DNA from: Cohaesibacteraceae bacterium
GTDB taxonomy: Bacteria; Pseudomonadota; Alphaproteobacteria; Rhizobiales; Cohaesibacteraceae
Assembly: GCA_016764535.1 (NCBI GenBank)
Contig: JAESRR010000151.1
Coordinates: 20,774-28,468, forward strand
Length of the DNA: 7,695 bases
Direction of reading: 5' to 3'
A program made the position numbers and the translations under genes. Shown one piece after another: positions 1 through 6,296 of the stretch. Numbering within the stretch: position 1 is the first letter of the stretch; each line of letters opens with the position of its first letter. The notes beneath the pieces were generated by a model that was not told where the DNA came from, ran no database searches, and saw only the letters and a list, made by a program, of their open reading frames with translations.

Positions 1-348
1 GTTGGTAGCTGGTATTTCTGGCGTCATCAGGGCGGCGCACTTGAGCGCTCTGTTCTTTATGATGCAACTTCGGTGATGAATTTTGGCATCATTCTGGGCG
101 CACTTGTTGCGGCCTCCCTTGCCGGACGTATTGCCCCTTCGTTCAAAATGAGCTGGAAGGATCTCATAACCGCAATCATCGGCGGATTGTTGATGGGCTA
201 TGGTGCCCGTCTTGCATGGGGATGTAATATTGGCGCTTACCTGGGAGGCATCATCTCGGGCAGTTTACATGGTTGGGGCTGGCTGGTGTTTGGCTTTGCC
301 GGAAGCATGAGCGGAAGCTGGCTCAGGACCCGGTTTTTGCGGATTTAA
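1..348 (+). CDS. YeeE/YedE-family membrane transporter, C-terminal part (5' end outside window)
   Basis: The frame is open from base 1 and ends with TAA at 346-348, so only the last 115 residues are present; family members are usually about 350-400 residues. Two to three hydrophobic, glycine-rich helices are visible. The stretch GYGARLAWGCNIGAYLGG (codons 65-82, cysteine codon at 223-225) is the hallmark repeat of the YeeE/YedE (DUF395, sulfur transport) family, where a conserved Cys in a G-C-N-x-G context lines the pathway. Characterised relatives such as TsuA take up thiosulfate across the inner membrane. That substrate is family knowledge, not shown here. The internal ATG at 73 is not a credible start because family-like sequence continues upstream of it. 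The gene is convergent with the GtrA gene and their 3' ends overlap by 26 bases. Confidence 0.85.
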   Translation, partial: VGSWYFWRHQGGALERSVLYDATSVMNFGIILGALVAASLAGRIAPSFKMSWKDLITAIIGGLLMGYGARLAWGCNIGAYLGGIISGSLHGWGWLVFGFAGSMSGSWLRTRFLRI

Positions 349-727
349 AGACATAAGTGTAACCGATAAAATTAAGTGCAGCCCCGGAAATCGAGCCGCA
401 GAATATTCCCCATGTCAACCCGGATGCACCGCCCAGCCAATATGCAATTGTGAGCGAGACCGTCAAATTCACCACCATACCGATCGCCGATACGCTGACA
501 AAATGACCGAACTCGGCAAAACTCGCCACTTTGGTCACCTGCCAGGTCAGGCTGCGATGAAAAAGCCAGGTGCATATCACGGCAAAACCAAATGCAACCA
601 TCCGACTCAAAAGTGGCATTTGCGTCAATTCGAGCAACCAGCGAGCCATTGCAATGTCGATTGCCATGGCTCCAAACCCGCCACAAGCGAATATAAACAC
701 CCTTTTGATAAACGCGATTGAAATCAC
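323..727 (-). CDS. GtrA-family small membrane protein
   Basis: A roughly 135-residue, very hydrophobic protein with four predicted membrane helices. The layout is typical of GtrA-like proteins: a first helix after a short basic start (FIKRVFIFACGGFGAMAIDIA), an RMVAFGFAVICTWLFHRSLTW segment, and a C-terminal ALNFIGYTYVF motif. GtrA proteins are thought to help move polyprenyl-linked sugars across the membrane for surface glycan decoration; no partner glycosyltransferase is in the window. Start choice: the - strand carries AGAGGA about 8 bases before a GTG at 727-725. A TTG at 733-731 lies too close to that Shine-Dalgarno, so GTG is preferred (134 residues), with TTG (136 residues) possible. 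The 3' end overlaps the convergent transporter gene. It is divergent from repA, separated by about 200 bases. Function in this organism is not known. Confidence 0.8.
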   Translation of the reverse strand: MISIAFIKRVFIFACGGFGAMAIDIAMARWLLELTQMPLLSRMVAFGFAVICTWLFHRSLTWQVTKVASFAEFGHFVSVSAIGMVVNLTVSLTIAYWLGGASGLTWGIFCGSISGAALNFIGYTYVFKSAKTGS

Positions 728-779
728 TAACAATTTCCTCTTCCGGGCCAGCCGGTTGAAACAATAAGGGTTTTTACCG

Positions 780-800
780 GTTCACAAGCTGTTTGGGAAC
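780..800. promoter_or_regulatory. 21-bp imperfect inverted repeat upstream of repA (possible operator or partition-type site)
   Basis: The arms GTTCaCAAgC and GtTTGgGAAC surround a central T, and 8 of 10 positions are complementary. The ends GTTC...GAAC resemble the outer bases of known repABC parS sites, but the spacing is odd-numbered and the internal GC is off-centre, so it does not meet that consensus. It lies between the divergent gtrA and repA genes, where RepA autorepression operators of repABC plasmids usually lie. Role is inferred from symmetry and location only. Confidence 0.35.
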
Positions 801-935
801 AGGCAAAATTGATAAATTGTACTTGCATTAAGGTTTTGTTTACCAAAAAATACTTGCAACCAAAGATGAATCGGATGAATTTAGAACTGACGCATTTAAT
901 CTGGTATTGAACAATTTACCGTCAGGCCGCAAAAA
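801..935 (+). promoter_or_regulatory. AT-rich leader and probable repABC promoter region
   Basis: This region before repA holds an 8-bp direct repeat TACTTGCA at 820-827 and 851-858, 31 bp apart (about three helical turns). Each copy contains a -35-like TTGCAT or TTGCAA. A short inverted repeat TTTTG-tttac-CAAAA (834-848) sits between them. The downstream -10 candidates (for example GAATTT at 877-882) are weak, so I cannot fix the start site. The repABC operon must be transcribed from about here, because gtrA upstream runs the other way. Repeats spaced on one face of the helix would fit RepA/RepB autorepression, but that is inference. Confidence 0.4.
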
Positions 936-2153
936 ATGGAAGATCCACAAGATCAGGGACAACGCAGGTTAACCCCGACAGAAAAAATCACCCAGTATGC
1001 TCAAATGCTTTCCGCACAGCAGCATACATTGCGTGAGCGCCTATATGCGCCTGATGCTGAAAAAGATCTACGCACTTTTTCCGGCCCTGAAGCCGCTTCC
1101 TGGATTGGTATTCCCGAAAGCACCTTGCGGCAAATGGATCTTGATGGCGAAACGCCTTTTGTCCAGCGTCAGGCCAATGGGCGTCGGGCTTTTTCACTGG
1201 AAAATATTAATGCCATACGCCATATTTTGGCTGAAAAACGCCCCCGCGAAGCACTCAAATTTATGCCGCGCCGACAGCCAGGTGAGAAAGCAAAAATTCT
1301 GGCCGTATCCAATTTCAAGGGCGGCTCGGCCAAAACCACGACATCAATACATCTGGCACATTTTCTTGCCCTCAAGGGACTACGTGTTCTTGCCGTTGAC
1401 CTTGATCCCCAGGCCAGTTTGTCGGCACTATTCAATTGTCAGCCTGAATTTGATGTGGGGCAAAACGAAACCCTCTGGGCCGCCATTCGCTATGATGATG
1501 AACGTGTGCCGCTAAAACAGGTTATTCGCAAAACCTACTTCGATGGGCTGGATTTAATTCCGGCCAATCTGGAACTTCAGGAATTTGAACATTCCACACC
1601 CACGGCTATTGTTTCAGGACAGGCGCGTGGTGAAAACATCTTTTACAAGCGAATTGCCAATGTGTTGACCGAGGTTGAGGACAATTATGATGTCATCATA
1701 TTTGATACCCCTCCCCAGCTTGGTTATCTGACACTTGCCGCATTGTTCGCTGCATCTGGCCTGTTCATCACGGTTAATTCGGCGATGATTGATATTGCCT
1801 CGATGAACCAGTTCCTTTTAATGCTCTCGGATATCAAGGGTGTGATTGAGGATTCCGGCGGTGAGATGAACCTCGATTATTTGCGTTTTATCATTACCCG
1901 CTACCGCGACACCGACGCACCGCAGCAATTGTGTTCCAGCTTTTTACGCAATCTGTTTGGCGAGGATGTATTGACCAACGCTGCTATTGAAACCACGGCA
2001 ATACAAAATGCCGGGTTACAAAAAAAATCAATTTACGAGGTGAGAGCCGGTGACATTGGCCGCGATACGCTGAAGCGAGCGCTGGAAAGCATCAATGGTG
2101 TGAACGAAGAAATCTACGACCTGGTTAAACAATCCTGGGGACGTGCAACATGA
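936..2153 (+). CDS. repA: RepA, ParA-type partition ATPase of the repABC cassette
   Basis: 405 residues, the usual length for RepA of repABC replicons. Residues 45-100 form an N-terminal helix-turn-helix/MerR-like DNA-binding part (SGPEAASWIGIPESTLRQ). They are followed by a ParA/MinD-type ATPase domain with a deviant Walker A box KGGSAKTT (128-135, signature Lys128 and Lys133), a switch-like VDLDPQASL (154-162) and Walker B IIFDTPPQ (254-261, Asp257). The ATPase forms dynamic assemblies on the nucleoid that pull RepB-parS complexes apart at division. In this family RepA also represses its own operon, helped by RepB. ATG at 936 starts the protein; only a weak AGG lies upstream, so initiation may be modest. 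The stop overlaps the repB start (ATGA, 2150-2153), which implies translational coupling. Confidence 0.95.
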   Translation: MEDPQDQGQRRLTPTEKITQYAQMLSAQQHTLRERLYAPDAEKDLRTFSGPEAASWIGIPESTLRQMDLDGETPFVQRQANGRRAFSLENINAIRHILAEKRPREALKFMPRRQPGEKAKILAVSNFKGGSAKTTTSIHLAHFLALKGLRVLAVDLDPQASLSALFNCQPEFDVGQNETLWAAIRYDDERVPLKQVIRKTYFDGLDLIPANLELQEFEHSTPTAIVSGQARGENIFYKRIANVLTEVEDNYDVIIFDTPPQLGYLTLAALFAASGLFITVNSAMIDIASMNQFLLMLSDIKGVIEDSGGEMNLDYLRFIITRYRDTDAPQQLCSSFLRNLFGEDVLTNAAIETTAIQNAGLQKKSIYEVRAGDIGRDTLKRALESINGVNEEIYDLVKQSWGRAT

Positions 2154-3169
2154 GCAAGAAGAAGCTATCAAATGCCGCTATGTTTGGATCGGTGTTAAGT
2201 GACATGGTATCCAAAGGCAATGAAGCCATTGAAGCTGCAACGCCCAAACCAGGGAAGGCCCGGGTTAGCTCCGGCGTAATTGCCGCGGCTCGCGATACAG
2301 CTCTTGCTGATTTGCGTGATGAACGGGATCGCCTCAAACAGGAGCTCGCATCTGCAAGTGATGTGATATCAATTGATGTTACACAGATTGTCCCCTCACC
2401 TTTTCCCGATCGCCTCGTTGATGAAGATGCCCGCGAAGCGTTCGAACTTCTCAAGACCAGTATCAAGGCAGAAGGTCAGCAGGTTCCTATCCTCGTTCGT
2501 CCGCACGGATCAGGCCGCTACCAGATCTGTTATGGTCATCGCCGTCTGCGCGCAGTCACTGAACTTGGCCATGGAACCGTCAATGCGCTGGTGCGCGAGC
2601 TTGATGACCATCAGCTCATATCCGCCCAGGGTCTGGAAAATTCGGCCCGCCAGGATCTGACATTCATCGAAAAGGCTTTGTTCGCCGAACAAATACGCAA
2701 ATTGAGCCAGACGCCCAAAGAAGCGGTGGAACGCATCAAGCTGGTGCTGTCATGTACCGATGCAGATGCATCCGCGTTCAAAATGGTCTTAACCCGCATT
2801 CCAGCAGAGCTCATAAGGCTGATAGGATCGTCGCCAAAAATCGGCAAACCGCGCTGGAAAAAACTGGCCGACATTTTTGCCAGCCAAAAGCATGCCGACA
2901 CAATTGCATCTCTTGTGAGAGCAGCTGAATTTCAATCAATTGCTTCATCCAATGACCGGTTTGAAGCTGCATTAAAGGCCGGAATACCTGCTGTGATCAA
3001 ACAGCAGTCACCGCAGCAAATTGTCATTGGAAATAGCCGTGTAGATGTGGTGCACAAGGCTAATTTAGTCACACTATCCACTGATAACACCGATTTTGGA
3101 TCCTGGCTCGGAACCCGGGTCGAGATTTTGTATGAACAATATTGTCGGGACAATTCGTCCGACACTTGA
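2150..3169 (+). CDS. repB: RepB, ParB-type centromere-binding protein of the repABC cassette
   Basis: 339 residues, normal for RepB. The basic N-terminus (MSKKKLSNAAMFGSVLSDM) is the segment that usually contacts the RepA ATPase. The ParB/Srx nucleotide-binding domain spans about residues 72-150, with GQQVPILVRP (109-118) and the CTP-binding GHRR box (129-132). It is followed by ENSARQDL (163-170), equivalent to the ENxxRxDL box, and a helix-turn-helix region about 190-240 ending in RIPAELIRLIGSSPKIGKPRW, typical of RepB. The protein binds palindromic parS sites, here perhaps the palindromes at 4642 and 6297, and loads partition complexes. A GGGGA lies about nine bases before the ATG, within the repA end. 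The four-base overlap with repA keeps their dosage linked. Confidence 0.95.
   Translation: MSKKKLSNAAMFGSVLSDMVSKGNEAIEAATPKPGKARVSSGVIAAARDTALADLRDERDRLKQELASASDVISIDVTQIVPSPFPDRLVDEDAREAFELLKTSIKAEGQQVPILVRPHGSGRYQICYGHRRLRAVTELGHGTVNALVRELDDHQLISAQGLENSARQDLTFIEKALFAEQIRKLSQTPKEAVERIKLVLSCTDADASAFKMVLTRIPAELIRLIGSSPKIGKPRWKKLADIFASQKHADTIASLVRAAEFQSIASSNDRFEAALKAGIPAVIKQQSPQQIVIGNSRVDVVHKANLVTLSTDNTDFGSWLGTRVEILYEQYCRDNSSDT
3141..3164. repeat. Nested inverted repeats at the repB 3' end
   Basis: ATTGTC-GG-GACAAT (3141-3154) is a perfect 6-bp inverted repeat. An overlapping alternative pairs TGTCGG(g)AC (3143-3151) with GTCCGACA (3157-3164) as an 8-bp stem with one bulge, ending just before the repB stop codon. 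The two folds are mutually exclusive. No T-tract follows, so it is not a standard intrinsic terminator. It could be a protein-binding site or an RNA fold at the start of the repB-repC spacer. Confidence 0.35.
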
Positions 3170-3277
3170 GAACAATAGATTAGGCAGCGTCTGTTTGACG
3201 TTATTTAGCCGTTTAATTCCAGGGGCATATGTCATTTGACGACATTGCGTACAGCCCGGAAACAAAGGAGAGTGCGC

Positions 3278-3317
3278 AAAAAGAAAGGCCCCCAGGCAGC
3301 ATAACTACCAGGAAGCC
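3278..3317 (-). terminator. Intrinsic terminator of the incA antisense RNA
   Basis: Read on the - strand, GGCTTCC pairs with GGGGGCC (7 pairs, two G-U) and GGTAG with CTGCC (5 pairs, one G-U) around a TTATG loop. The hairpin is followed at once by TTTCTTTTT (3286-3278). This is a textbook rho-independent terminator. The same hairpin is the main structural element of the antisense RNA and, in its sense copy, of the repC leader. Confidence 0.85.
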
Positions 3318-3332
3318 CTGTATTCGATTAGC
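3278..3332 (-). ncRNA. incA: incA/ctRNA, counter-transcribed antisense RNA controlling repC
   Basis: The repB-repC spacer of repABC replicons encodes a small antisense RNA that lowers RepC synthesis and determines incompatibility. Here the - strand shows TTGACA (plus coordinates 3362-3367), a weak -10 about 17-18 bases on, and a start predicted near 3332. The transcript would end in a strong stem-loop with a U-rich tail at 3278-3286. The predicted length is about 55 nucleotides, in line with characterised family members. It is wholly complementary to the repC leader. Pairing would favour a leader fold that stops transcription or hides the repC ribosome site. The exact 5' end is inferred from promoter spacing. 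Confidence 0.8.
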
Positions 3333-3337
3333 ATCCT

Positions 3338-3367
3338 TACAGAATCAGCTTCCATACAACTTGTCAA
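3338..3367 (-). promoter_or_regulatory. Promoter of the incA antisense RNA
   Basis: On the - strand a perfect -35 hexamer TTGACA (plus coordinates 3367-3362) is followed after 17-18 bases by TTCTGT/TCTGTA, a poor -10. The strong -35 and its distance to the incA terminator support it, but the -10 match is weak. Confidence 0.6.
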
Positions 3368-3401
3368 TAAAAAACATGCAGCTTGCGTGATCCCTGTCTT
3401 T

Positions 3402-3419
3402 TTGCCTGATCAAAGGCAA
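3402..3419 (+). promoter_or_regulatory. Hairpin sequestering the repC Shine-Dalgarno
   Basis: TTGCCT (3402-3407) and AGGCAA (3414-3419) are perfect complements around the loop GATCAA. The 3' arm and loop edge contain the repC ribosome-binding sequence AAAGG (3412-3416), eight bases before the ATG at 3425. Folding would block initiation. In other repABC plasmids the leader of repC hides its ribosome site in this way and the antisense RNA shifts the balance between folds. Stem and position are seen directly; the regulatory effect is inferred from that precedent. Confidence 0.65.
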
Positions 3420-3424
3420 TATTG

Positions 3425-4699
3425 ATGGACTTCATTCCTGTTACACCTTTTGGCTCTGCGGGCGTTACGCCCGACATGGTCAAAAGCCAAATGAATTGTG
3501 CCCGGATTACTGATTTTAACCCGATCAACAAGTGGGACGTTCTTCGTTATCTTTCCTGTATCCGCAAGGAGTTTAATCTGGGAGATCGGGCGATCACGGT
3601 CCTGCAAGCGTTGTTGTCTTTCCACAAGGGAGATGTTCTGGATCCAAAAGGCAATCTGATTGTCTTTGCCAGTAATCAAAAGCTCTGTGCCCGTGCACAT
3701 AATATTTCAGAGGCGACCTTGCGCCGCCATATTGCCCGACTGGTGCAAAGCGGAATATTGATCCGGCGCGACAGTCCAAATGGAAAGCGATATTCAAGGC
3801 TGGATAGCGAAGGCACGATCAAAAGAGCCTTCGGGCTGGATATCACCCCGTTGATTGTCCGGTTCAGGGAATTTGCAGCAAAGGCAAAAGAGATTGTCAG
3901 GCAACAAAAAGAACTCGCCATTCAGCGTGAGACTATATCCCTGCTTCGACGTGATCTTCGCAAAACCCTTGTATTGGCAAATCAGGAATTTCCAAAAGTC
4001 TCATGGGAGATGTTCAGCGCCCGGCTCGAACAAATTGTGCTCCAGCGTTTGCGGAATTTTGATGCCACCAACCTGTTACGGATACAAAAAGAGCTGGAAG
4101 TGCTTGCACATTCGGTGCAGGAAATGTTGAAAACACTGATTGAAACAGCGTATTTGAACGGCAATATCGATCAAATTGAGCGGCACATATATGATTCAAA
4201 CCAAAATATTATTGCTCATGCTGAATTAGAAGCTATCGAAAAACCCCCATTGGCTAAAACCCCTGCCCCACTATATAAAACACGCTCCAATATTGATCTA
4301 AAGACAGTCCTTCAGGCTTGTCCGGATATTCAACAATATTCCACGAGTAAGATTATCACCTGGAACCACTTTATTGATGTAATTGAAAAAGTGAGACCAA
4401 TGTTGGGCCTATCGATGACAAACTGGCAGAAGATTAAATCCGTTATGGGTCCATTATCTGCTGCAGTTACGCTGTGTGGAATACTCCAGCGAATTGATCA
4501 AATTGCCTCGCCCGCAGGCTACTTACAAAGCCTGAGCAAGAGATCCGGATTTAGTCCATTGCCGATGATTATGGCGTTATGTCGGGAACAATTAAAATCA
4601 TCACGGGTTGCGTTTGACGATACATTGGATGGTCCGGTGTATTTGTTAGCTAACAAAAAGGCCCCGTCTGAAATCAGAACGGAGCCCCTGGGATTTTAG
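3425..4699 (+). CDS. repC: RepC, replication initiator of the repABC cassette
   Basis: 424 residues, the usual RepC length. The N-terminus MDFIPVTPFG matches the T-PFG opening of the family. The core LGDRAITVLQALLSFHKGD (52-70), with FASNQKLCARAHNISEATLRRHIARLVQSGILIRRDSPNGKRY (81-123), is the RepC winged-helix DNA-binding domain. A long charged, helical linker (about 145-240) follows, then a separate C-terminal domain (about 300-400). RepC binds and opens an origin located within its own gene and is rate-limiting for replication. A TTG three bases upstream of the ATG is in frame, but AAAGG at 3412-3416 is eight bases from the ATG, which fits better. Synthesis is controlled by the antisense RNA and hairpin in the leader. 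The 3' end also carries a 16-bp palindrome and the terminator of the opposing gene. Confidence 0.95.
   Translation: MDFIPVTPFGSAGVTPDMVKSQMNCARITDFNPINKWDVLRYLSCIRKEFNLGDRAITVLQALLSFHKGDVLDPKGNLIVFASNQKLCARAHNISEATLRRHIARLVQSGILIRRDSPNGKRYSRLDSEGTIKRAFGLDITPLIVRFREFAAKAKEIVRQQKELAIQRETISLLRRDLRKTLVLANQEFPKVSWEMFSARLEQIVLQRLRNFDATNLLRIQKELEVLAHSVQEMLKTLIETAYLNGNIDQIERHIYDSNQNIIAHAELEAIEKPPLAKTPAPLYKTRSNIDLKTVLQACPDIQQYSTSKIITWNHFIDVIEKVRPMLGLSMTNWQKIKSVMGPLSAAVTLCGILQRIDQIASPAGYLQSLSKRSGFSPLPMIMALCREQLKSSRVAFDDTLDGPVYLLANKKAPSEIRTEPLGF
4184..4310. other. Possible origin of replication (AT-rich stretch inside repC)
   Basis: The central part of repC between the N-terminal winged-helix coding region and the C-terminal domain has the highest A+T run I can see in the gene, with ATATATG, AAAATATTATT and CTATATAAAA tracts. 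In studied repABC plasmids (pTiR10, p42d) oriV maps to an AT-rich segment inside repC. I see no clear DnaA box or iteron array here, so the limits are approximate and rest on that precedent. Confidence 0.4.
4642..4657. repeat. 16-bp perfect palindrome, copy 1 (candidate parS)
   Basis: TTTGTTAGCTAACAAA equals its own reverse complement and has GC at the centre. An identical copy lies at 6297-6312. RepABC partition sites are 16-bp palindromes near or inside the cassette, often just after repC. Consensus GTT-N4-GC-N4-AAC is matched at the central GC and in length, but the ends are TTT/AAA. This copy is within the last 20 codons of repC. Assignment as parS is inference. Confidence 0.55.
4655..4688 (-). 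terminator. Intrinsic terminator for the YHS-domain gene, inside the repC 3' end
   Basis: GGCCCCGTCTGA (4660-4671) and TCAGAACGGAGCC (4674-4686) form a GC-rich stem with small bulges. On the - strand it is followed by CTTTTTG (4660-4654), a usable U-tract directly after the stem, so it would end the YHS transcript. On the + strand the stem is followed only by TGGGATTTT, a weaker tail that may help end repC transcription. The T-tract abuts copy 1 of the palindrome. Confidence 0.6.
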
Positions 4700-4711
4700 A
4701 TGCGATTGAAC

Positions 4712-5239
4712 CTAACCGCCATTTGGGGCATTGGAACCAGCAAATTGGGGAATTTTTGATTTGGAAGAACCTGATGGTTCGATACCAGGCCAGTTACCAT
4801 TTGCCAATGAAATGTTGCCCGGGATATCTTCTTCCCAAAAACCAACGACGTTTTTGGTGATGTTAAAATAGAGCTGGTTATCAACGATACGCCAAAGATT
4901 GGGATTGCCCGGGACCTTGCCGCCTTTGGAAACACCGTATGCACAATGCCCATCATAGGCCGGTGTAAATTTATCGGGATTGGCTTTAAACGCCAGCAGG
5001 TTTCTAATAGAGGAAAACGCCCATTTTGAACCATTGTGCGTGGTTACAAAATCTGTATGTCCCTTGATAGCTGTATGCTGGACAGTACCAACTGCTTTTT
5101 GACCGAGAGAAAAGAACGATACGACATCATATCCACTTGCAGCATATCCGGTTTTGTCAACATACTGTTCACCGGCCCAGGCACCTGTTGTCATTAACAC
5201 TGTTACTGCCAGTGCTGATGTAAAATTTCCAAAATTCAT
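4712..5239 (-). CDS. Secreted YHS-domain protein
   Basis: 175 residues with a clear signal peptide (about 1-22, basic-poor n-region, hydrophobic core, cut predicted after AWA), so probably periplasmic. The mature part starts with a GYDVVSFF motif (36-43), then SKWAFSSIRNLLAFKANPDKF and YDGHCAYGVSKG (95-106), followed by NLWRIVDNQLYFN (114-126). This is the arrangement of the exported YHS-domain family found in many marine bacteria. YHS domains are small, often metal-linked modules; Cys99 and His98 are the visible candidate ligands. The biochemical role is unknown. A GGAG lies six bases before the ATG. The C-terminal tail (about 155-175) is Gly/Ser/Pro-rich and looks disordered. It runs convergent to repC and divergent from the esterase gene; the intergenic bases favour no particular partner. 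Confidence 0.8.
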   Translation of the reverse strand: MNFGNFTSALAVTVLMTTGAWAGEQYVDKTGYAASGYDVVSFFSLGQKAVGTVQHTAIKGHTDFVTTHNGSKWAFSSIRNLLAFKANPDKFTPAYDGHCAYGVSKGGKVPGNPNLWRIVDNQLYFNITKNVVGFWEEDIPGNISLANGNWPGIEPSGSSKSKIPQFAGSNAPNGG

Positions 5240-5433
5240 AACATGCTCCAGAATGTTGCTATCTGTATTCAGGGAAGAAACCCATAAACTTGTCGCGCAG
5301 ACTAATCAGATACATGGTGGGTGCACCAATAACTTGAACTCACTCTTTTGTGTCAACGCGTGTACGGAATTATAATGGCTAGTTTGATATAGATTGCACC
5401 AGGAATTGCATCATGTTGATTACAGGAAACAAA
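5240..5433. promoter_or_regulatory. Divergent intergenic region with esterase promoter
   Basis: A perfect -10 box TATAAT at 5371-5376 with a weak TTGTGT -35 at 5348-5353 (17-base spacing) would start transcription toward the esterase gene about 30-50 bases before its start codon. No comparably good promoter is visible for the YHS gene on the - strand. Two Shine-Dalgarno-like AGGA motifs lie at 5401 and 5424, serving the alternative esterase starts at 5413 and 5434. Confidence 0.5.
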
Positions 5434-6288
5434 ATGGTCAGAACATCTACAGCTATTTCACTCGTGTTTATTGCGGCTATGACCTGGTCTTCAACAGTTG
5501 GCGCATCACAATCAAATATAAATTGCGGCGAAAGTACCGCCTGTGTGGTTGATAACGGTGATTACCATATTGCCCTTCCTGATGCCTGGAAATCCAATAA
5601 ATCGATGCCCCGGGCGGCGATTATGTATTTTCACGGTTATAGTGGTAGTTCCAAAAATGTTATGCGCAACAAAAGCATGATGGGTTTGGCAAACCGTTTG
5701 GGTGTTGCCTTGATAGCACCGAACGGTACCGGTAGAGGCAGTTGGGCCTATCCAGGATCTCCCAACCAAAGTCGCAATGAATTTGAATATGTGAAAACTG
5801 TTCGTATGGATGCGATTAAACGCTTTGATCTGGATGCAAACAAGTTGATGGCAACCGGTTTTTCCATGGGTGGTTCTATGGTCTGGAACCTTGCCTGTCA
5901 TTCTGCCGATGATTTTGCCGGGTTTGCGCCGGTTGCCGGTGCTTTCTGGAATCCATTGCCGCAGAGCTGTGATGGACCGATACCATTTATGGTTCATATT
6001 CATGGCACAGCAGATAAAACTGTGCCGATTGCCGGGCGTGCGATTGGTAAGCGCTGGCGTCAGGGTGACATGTGGAAGAGCCTTGCGATCCTGCAAAGAG
6101 GTGAGGCTTGCGAAGTCCAGAAACCTGTTCCTGTTAAAGACGGACGGTTTATGTGTCAGCGCTGGAATTCATGCGGATCTTCGGGGCTAATAGAAGTTTG
6201 CCTTCACGATGGTGGACATTCCATTCGGACTGAATGGATTGAGCGCGCCTGGAATAAACTGGTGGCGGTCAAAGGCTGGACACTTTGA
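5434..6288 (+). CDS. Secreted alpha/beta-hydrolase, LpqC / polyhydroxybutyrate-depolymerase-type esterase
   Basis: An alpha/beta-hydrolase of the PHB depolymerase/LpqC (COG3509) type. Visible elements, numbered from this ATG: an oxyanion-hole HGYSG at 67-71, nucleophile elbow GFSMGGS with Ser144, acid Asp194 in HGTADKTVP, and His262 in HDGGHS. Together they give a complete catalytic triad. Residues 1-24 (MVRTSTAISLVFIAAMTW and on) form a classical signal peptide, so the enzyme is exported. Six or more cysteines in the mature part suggest disulphides. Substrates in the family include short polyester oligomers and feruloyl or acetyl esters; which applies here cannot be told. Start: AGGA six bases before ATG 5434 gives a tight signal peptide. 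ATG 5413, also with AGGA, would add seven residues. The stop lies just before palindrome copy 2. Confidence 0.85.
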   Translation: MVRTSTAISLVFIAAMTWSSTVGASQSNINCGESTACVVDNGDYHIALPDAWKSNKSMPRAAIMYFHGYSGSSKNVMRNKSMMGLANRLGVALIAPNGTGRGSWAYPGSPNQSRNEFEYVKTVRMDAIKRFDLDANKLMATGFSMGGSMVWNLACHSADDFAGFAPVAGAFWNPLPQSCDGPIPFMVHIHGTADKTVPIAGRAIGKRWRQGDMWKSLAILQRGEACEVQKPVPVKDGRFMCQRWNSCGSSGLIEVCLHDGGHSIRTEWIERAWNKLVAVKGWTL

Positions 6289-6296
6289 TGCGCTTT

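Noticed and set aside
503..767. Two + strand open frames opposite gtrA
   Set aside because: They are antisense to a well-supported membrane protein, have no family resemblance and no convincing ribosome site.
4642..4657. Palindrome as an intrinsic terminator hairpin
   Set aside because: There is no loop and only AT-rich pairing; a 16-bp zero-spacer dyad is typical of a protein-binding site, and the GC-rich terminator stem is separate (4660-4686).
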